This document shows positions 62,023-64,000 of a DNA stretch of 64,000 bases, in pieces (the stretch's first letter is position 1; every line of letters begins with the position of its first letter). The position numbers and the translations under genes are program-made. The notes under the pieces are model-generated. The model was given only the letters and a program-made list of their open reading frames with translations, was not told the DNA's origin and ran no database searches. Origin of the DNA: Glycine soja (taxonomy: Eukaryota; Streptophyta; Magnoliopsida; Fabales; Fabaceae); NCBI RefSeq assembly GCF_004193775.1, contig NC_041010.1, positions 39,421,562-39,485,561 on the forward strand, read 5' to 3'.

Positions 62023-64000
62023 TAATTTTCAAGTACCAGACTCATTAGGAATCAACTTCCCCAAAAATTATGAGGAATGAACAGTTATTTTATGTGAGAA
62101 ACAACTATTAGCTTACAAGCTGTTGAATATTTGAACCTTTTGAATGTAAGAACATCCCAATCGATCAAATAAATTTATTTTGTAGCCATTTAATTACTGC
62201 ATTTATAACTTTTCATTACAATGTTATTTATTTTAATTCTCACTTTTTTTACAATTTTTCTTTAGGGCAACTACCATTAAGGAATAGTTTAACATAAAAA
62301 CGTAAGTGACGCAACGACTAAGAAACTCTTTAAAATGGACTAAAAAACTAATCAAGGGACACAAATCATGGTTGTTATAAGCAATAAATTCATCTTTCAT
62401 GCAAGCTTATAAAAGCAAATAAAATAGAAAAAAATAATTAGATATCATAGTGGGGCAGTACGGGGACTGGTACGTGATTTCCGGTCCCCACCTCCCAAAA
62501 CTCATGCTCATCCCTTCTCATTGTTGATCTATGATTTTTTTATTTTCTATCTATGTCCTTAGCTGGTATTAAATATTTCCGTGCTCCCTTTATAATTTTA
62601 AATAATAAAATAAAAAACTTAAGAAACTAATTTTAAGAAAGTAAAAAAAATGAAACTACAATATTTGGTTTTTATAAGATAATATCATTATATTTAAGAA
62701 AAAAAAGTCTCTATCACTCTATAATATGCATATCCAATATTAAATTTTGAGTCTTATCACTGAAAGAGCGTCTCAATCAATTATGATCTGATAATTATTA
62801 TATAATAAAAATCTCAGAATAGTATGAGTATGAGCTTCAGCTACAAAAATAAACAATAAAAAAAGATTAATTAAATAATATATGCTATATAAAATTTAAT
62901 TATTACACATTATGTAACAAGTATATACATACCCATCATCGTTCCCTTAATTATTTTTAAAAATTAAGTATGCCCATACTCCATCTTTGGTCAAAATAAG
63001 ATTTTTTTTGGTCAAACTCAAACAGAGCTAAACATTATCCACATATACGAATTTATTTGTAATACCTAAAGATAATAGTTTTTATTTTGTAAAACACATT
63101 TTAGTAATTACATACTTAAAATATAGCTGTAACATCATTACATCATATAGAAAGAGATTACACTTTCTTATATCCTTTTTGAATTATGTAACATGATTAC
63201 ATCAAACTAGTTAATAGTAACAGTTATCATATTTTCTTGTTCTTTCTTTGAGCTTTAAAAATCTGTTGATTTAAACTTACAATAAATCCTTAACCACATG
63301 TTTGCAAAAGCCCAGAAGGTACTGTTGAGGAGAGGTAGAGAGGGAGATAGCAAGTTGGGATGGGAGTACTGATGAAATAGACAAATAGTACCTTGTGGTG
63401 GCCCACTACCTCAGAACAATACTATTACATATCTAAGTGGGACCCATCATGTTTTCATATTTTTAAATGGTAAGTCATGGAACTCAACGAGCTGAGGAGG
63501 ACAAGGCAAGGAACATGCTCTGCCGCTGCCTTTAAAAAAACAAACCCTACCTTAGATTGTACTTGCCTTGTGGCTAATTCTACTCTCTGACCTAAACATA
63601 ATTACTATTTTGTTTAAATTTAAAATGTTTCTAAAAAATTACCTTTGTTTTTTAAAATGACTAATAACATTTAAAATTTCAATCATTAAATAAAATATAA
63701 TTCTTTAATAAGTTTCATGACTTTAGTTTTTTTCTCTTATCTATTATCAATGAAAGTTTTTTATGCATCATTAAAAATTAACAATTATTCTAGATATATC
63801 TTTTGAAATATTTTCTTTAAGTTAGTAAATGTGCTAATCTTATATCATATTATGAAATAATATACTGTAAATATATTTTAATTGATTTTAATCTTTTTTT
63901 TTGAAAGGGTAAATTTTAATATGTTAAATATTATATTTGTGATATTTTTTTGTTGCTTTTAAATCTATAGTAGGTAGTTTTAACTTTTAAGAAATTCGTT

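Larger units (their letters stand above)
54051..64000. other. Gene-free AT-rich region to the end of the window
   Basis: No recognisable gene. Notable items are a (TA)n microsatellite at about 57938-57969, a short open reading frame at 59791-60006 of doubtful status, a 21-base direct repeat at 61067-61087 and 61159-61179, and a foldback element at 61714-62022. An open reading frame of 66 codons at 54101-54301 has no family resemblance. The last 1.5 kb is plain AT-rich DNA. Confidence 0.5.

Noticed and set aside
1..64000. CRISPR arrays, bacterial operons, phage or toxin systems
   Set aside because: No regularly spaced repeats, ribosome-binding sites or gene clusters of that kind occur. Introns and plant families show this is plant nuclear DNA.
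1..64000. tRNA and rRNA genes
   Set aside because: I looked for the tRNA B-box pattern (GGTTCGAATCC and close variants) and rRNA signatures by eye and found none convincing. A tRNAscan-SE run would settle it.

Overview
The window looks like nuclear DNA of a dicot plant, probably a legume close to soybean. Evidence: several genes split by GT-AG introns whose products match plant-specific families, long AT-rich non-coding tracts, degenerate foldback transposons, and no bacterial operon structure. The species call is an inference from protein and repeat style and was not tested by a search.

Genes lie mostly in the first 37 kb, in this order: NDUFB10-type complex I subunit (+, 2533-2994); a miR159-family hairpin (+, about 5222-5440); a single-B-box CONSTANS-LIKE gene of the COL16 type (-, 10051-11943); a CCR4-homolog-5-type endonuclease/exonuclease/phosphatase gene (+, 15751-21334); a broken CRF-type AP2/ERF gene (-, 22736-23646); the ER Qa-SNARE SYP81 (+, 25902-29056); and eIF2B subunit beta (-, 31921-37348). 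Every exon join listed was checked by hand for reading phase. The products are 106 aa (NDUFB10), 430 aa (COL16), 309 aa (SYP81) and 413 aa (eIF2B beta). CCR4-5 gives 419-469 aa depending on the first exon used.

The right-hand 27 kb is almost empty. One intronless gene for a NIMIN2-type NPR1-interacting protein (+, 46701-47081) stands alone. Around it are AT-rich spacers with foldback (MITE-like) elements, microsatellites and one LTR-retroelement scar.

The genes do not form one pathway. They serve respiration, small-RNA control, light or flowering regulation, mRNA turnover, ER membrane fusion, translation initiation and salicylate signalling. I see no new multi-gene system. The most interesting local items are the miR159-like hairpin with an unusual mature sequence, the duplicated first coding exon of CCR4-5, the ERF pseudogene whose conserved AP2 tryptophan is a stop codon, an apparent frameshift just after the CCT domain of COL16, and an inverted pair of retroelement primer-binding sites.
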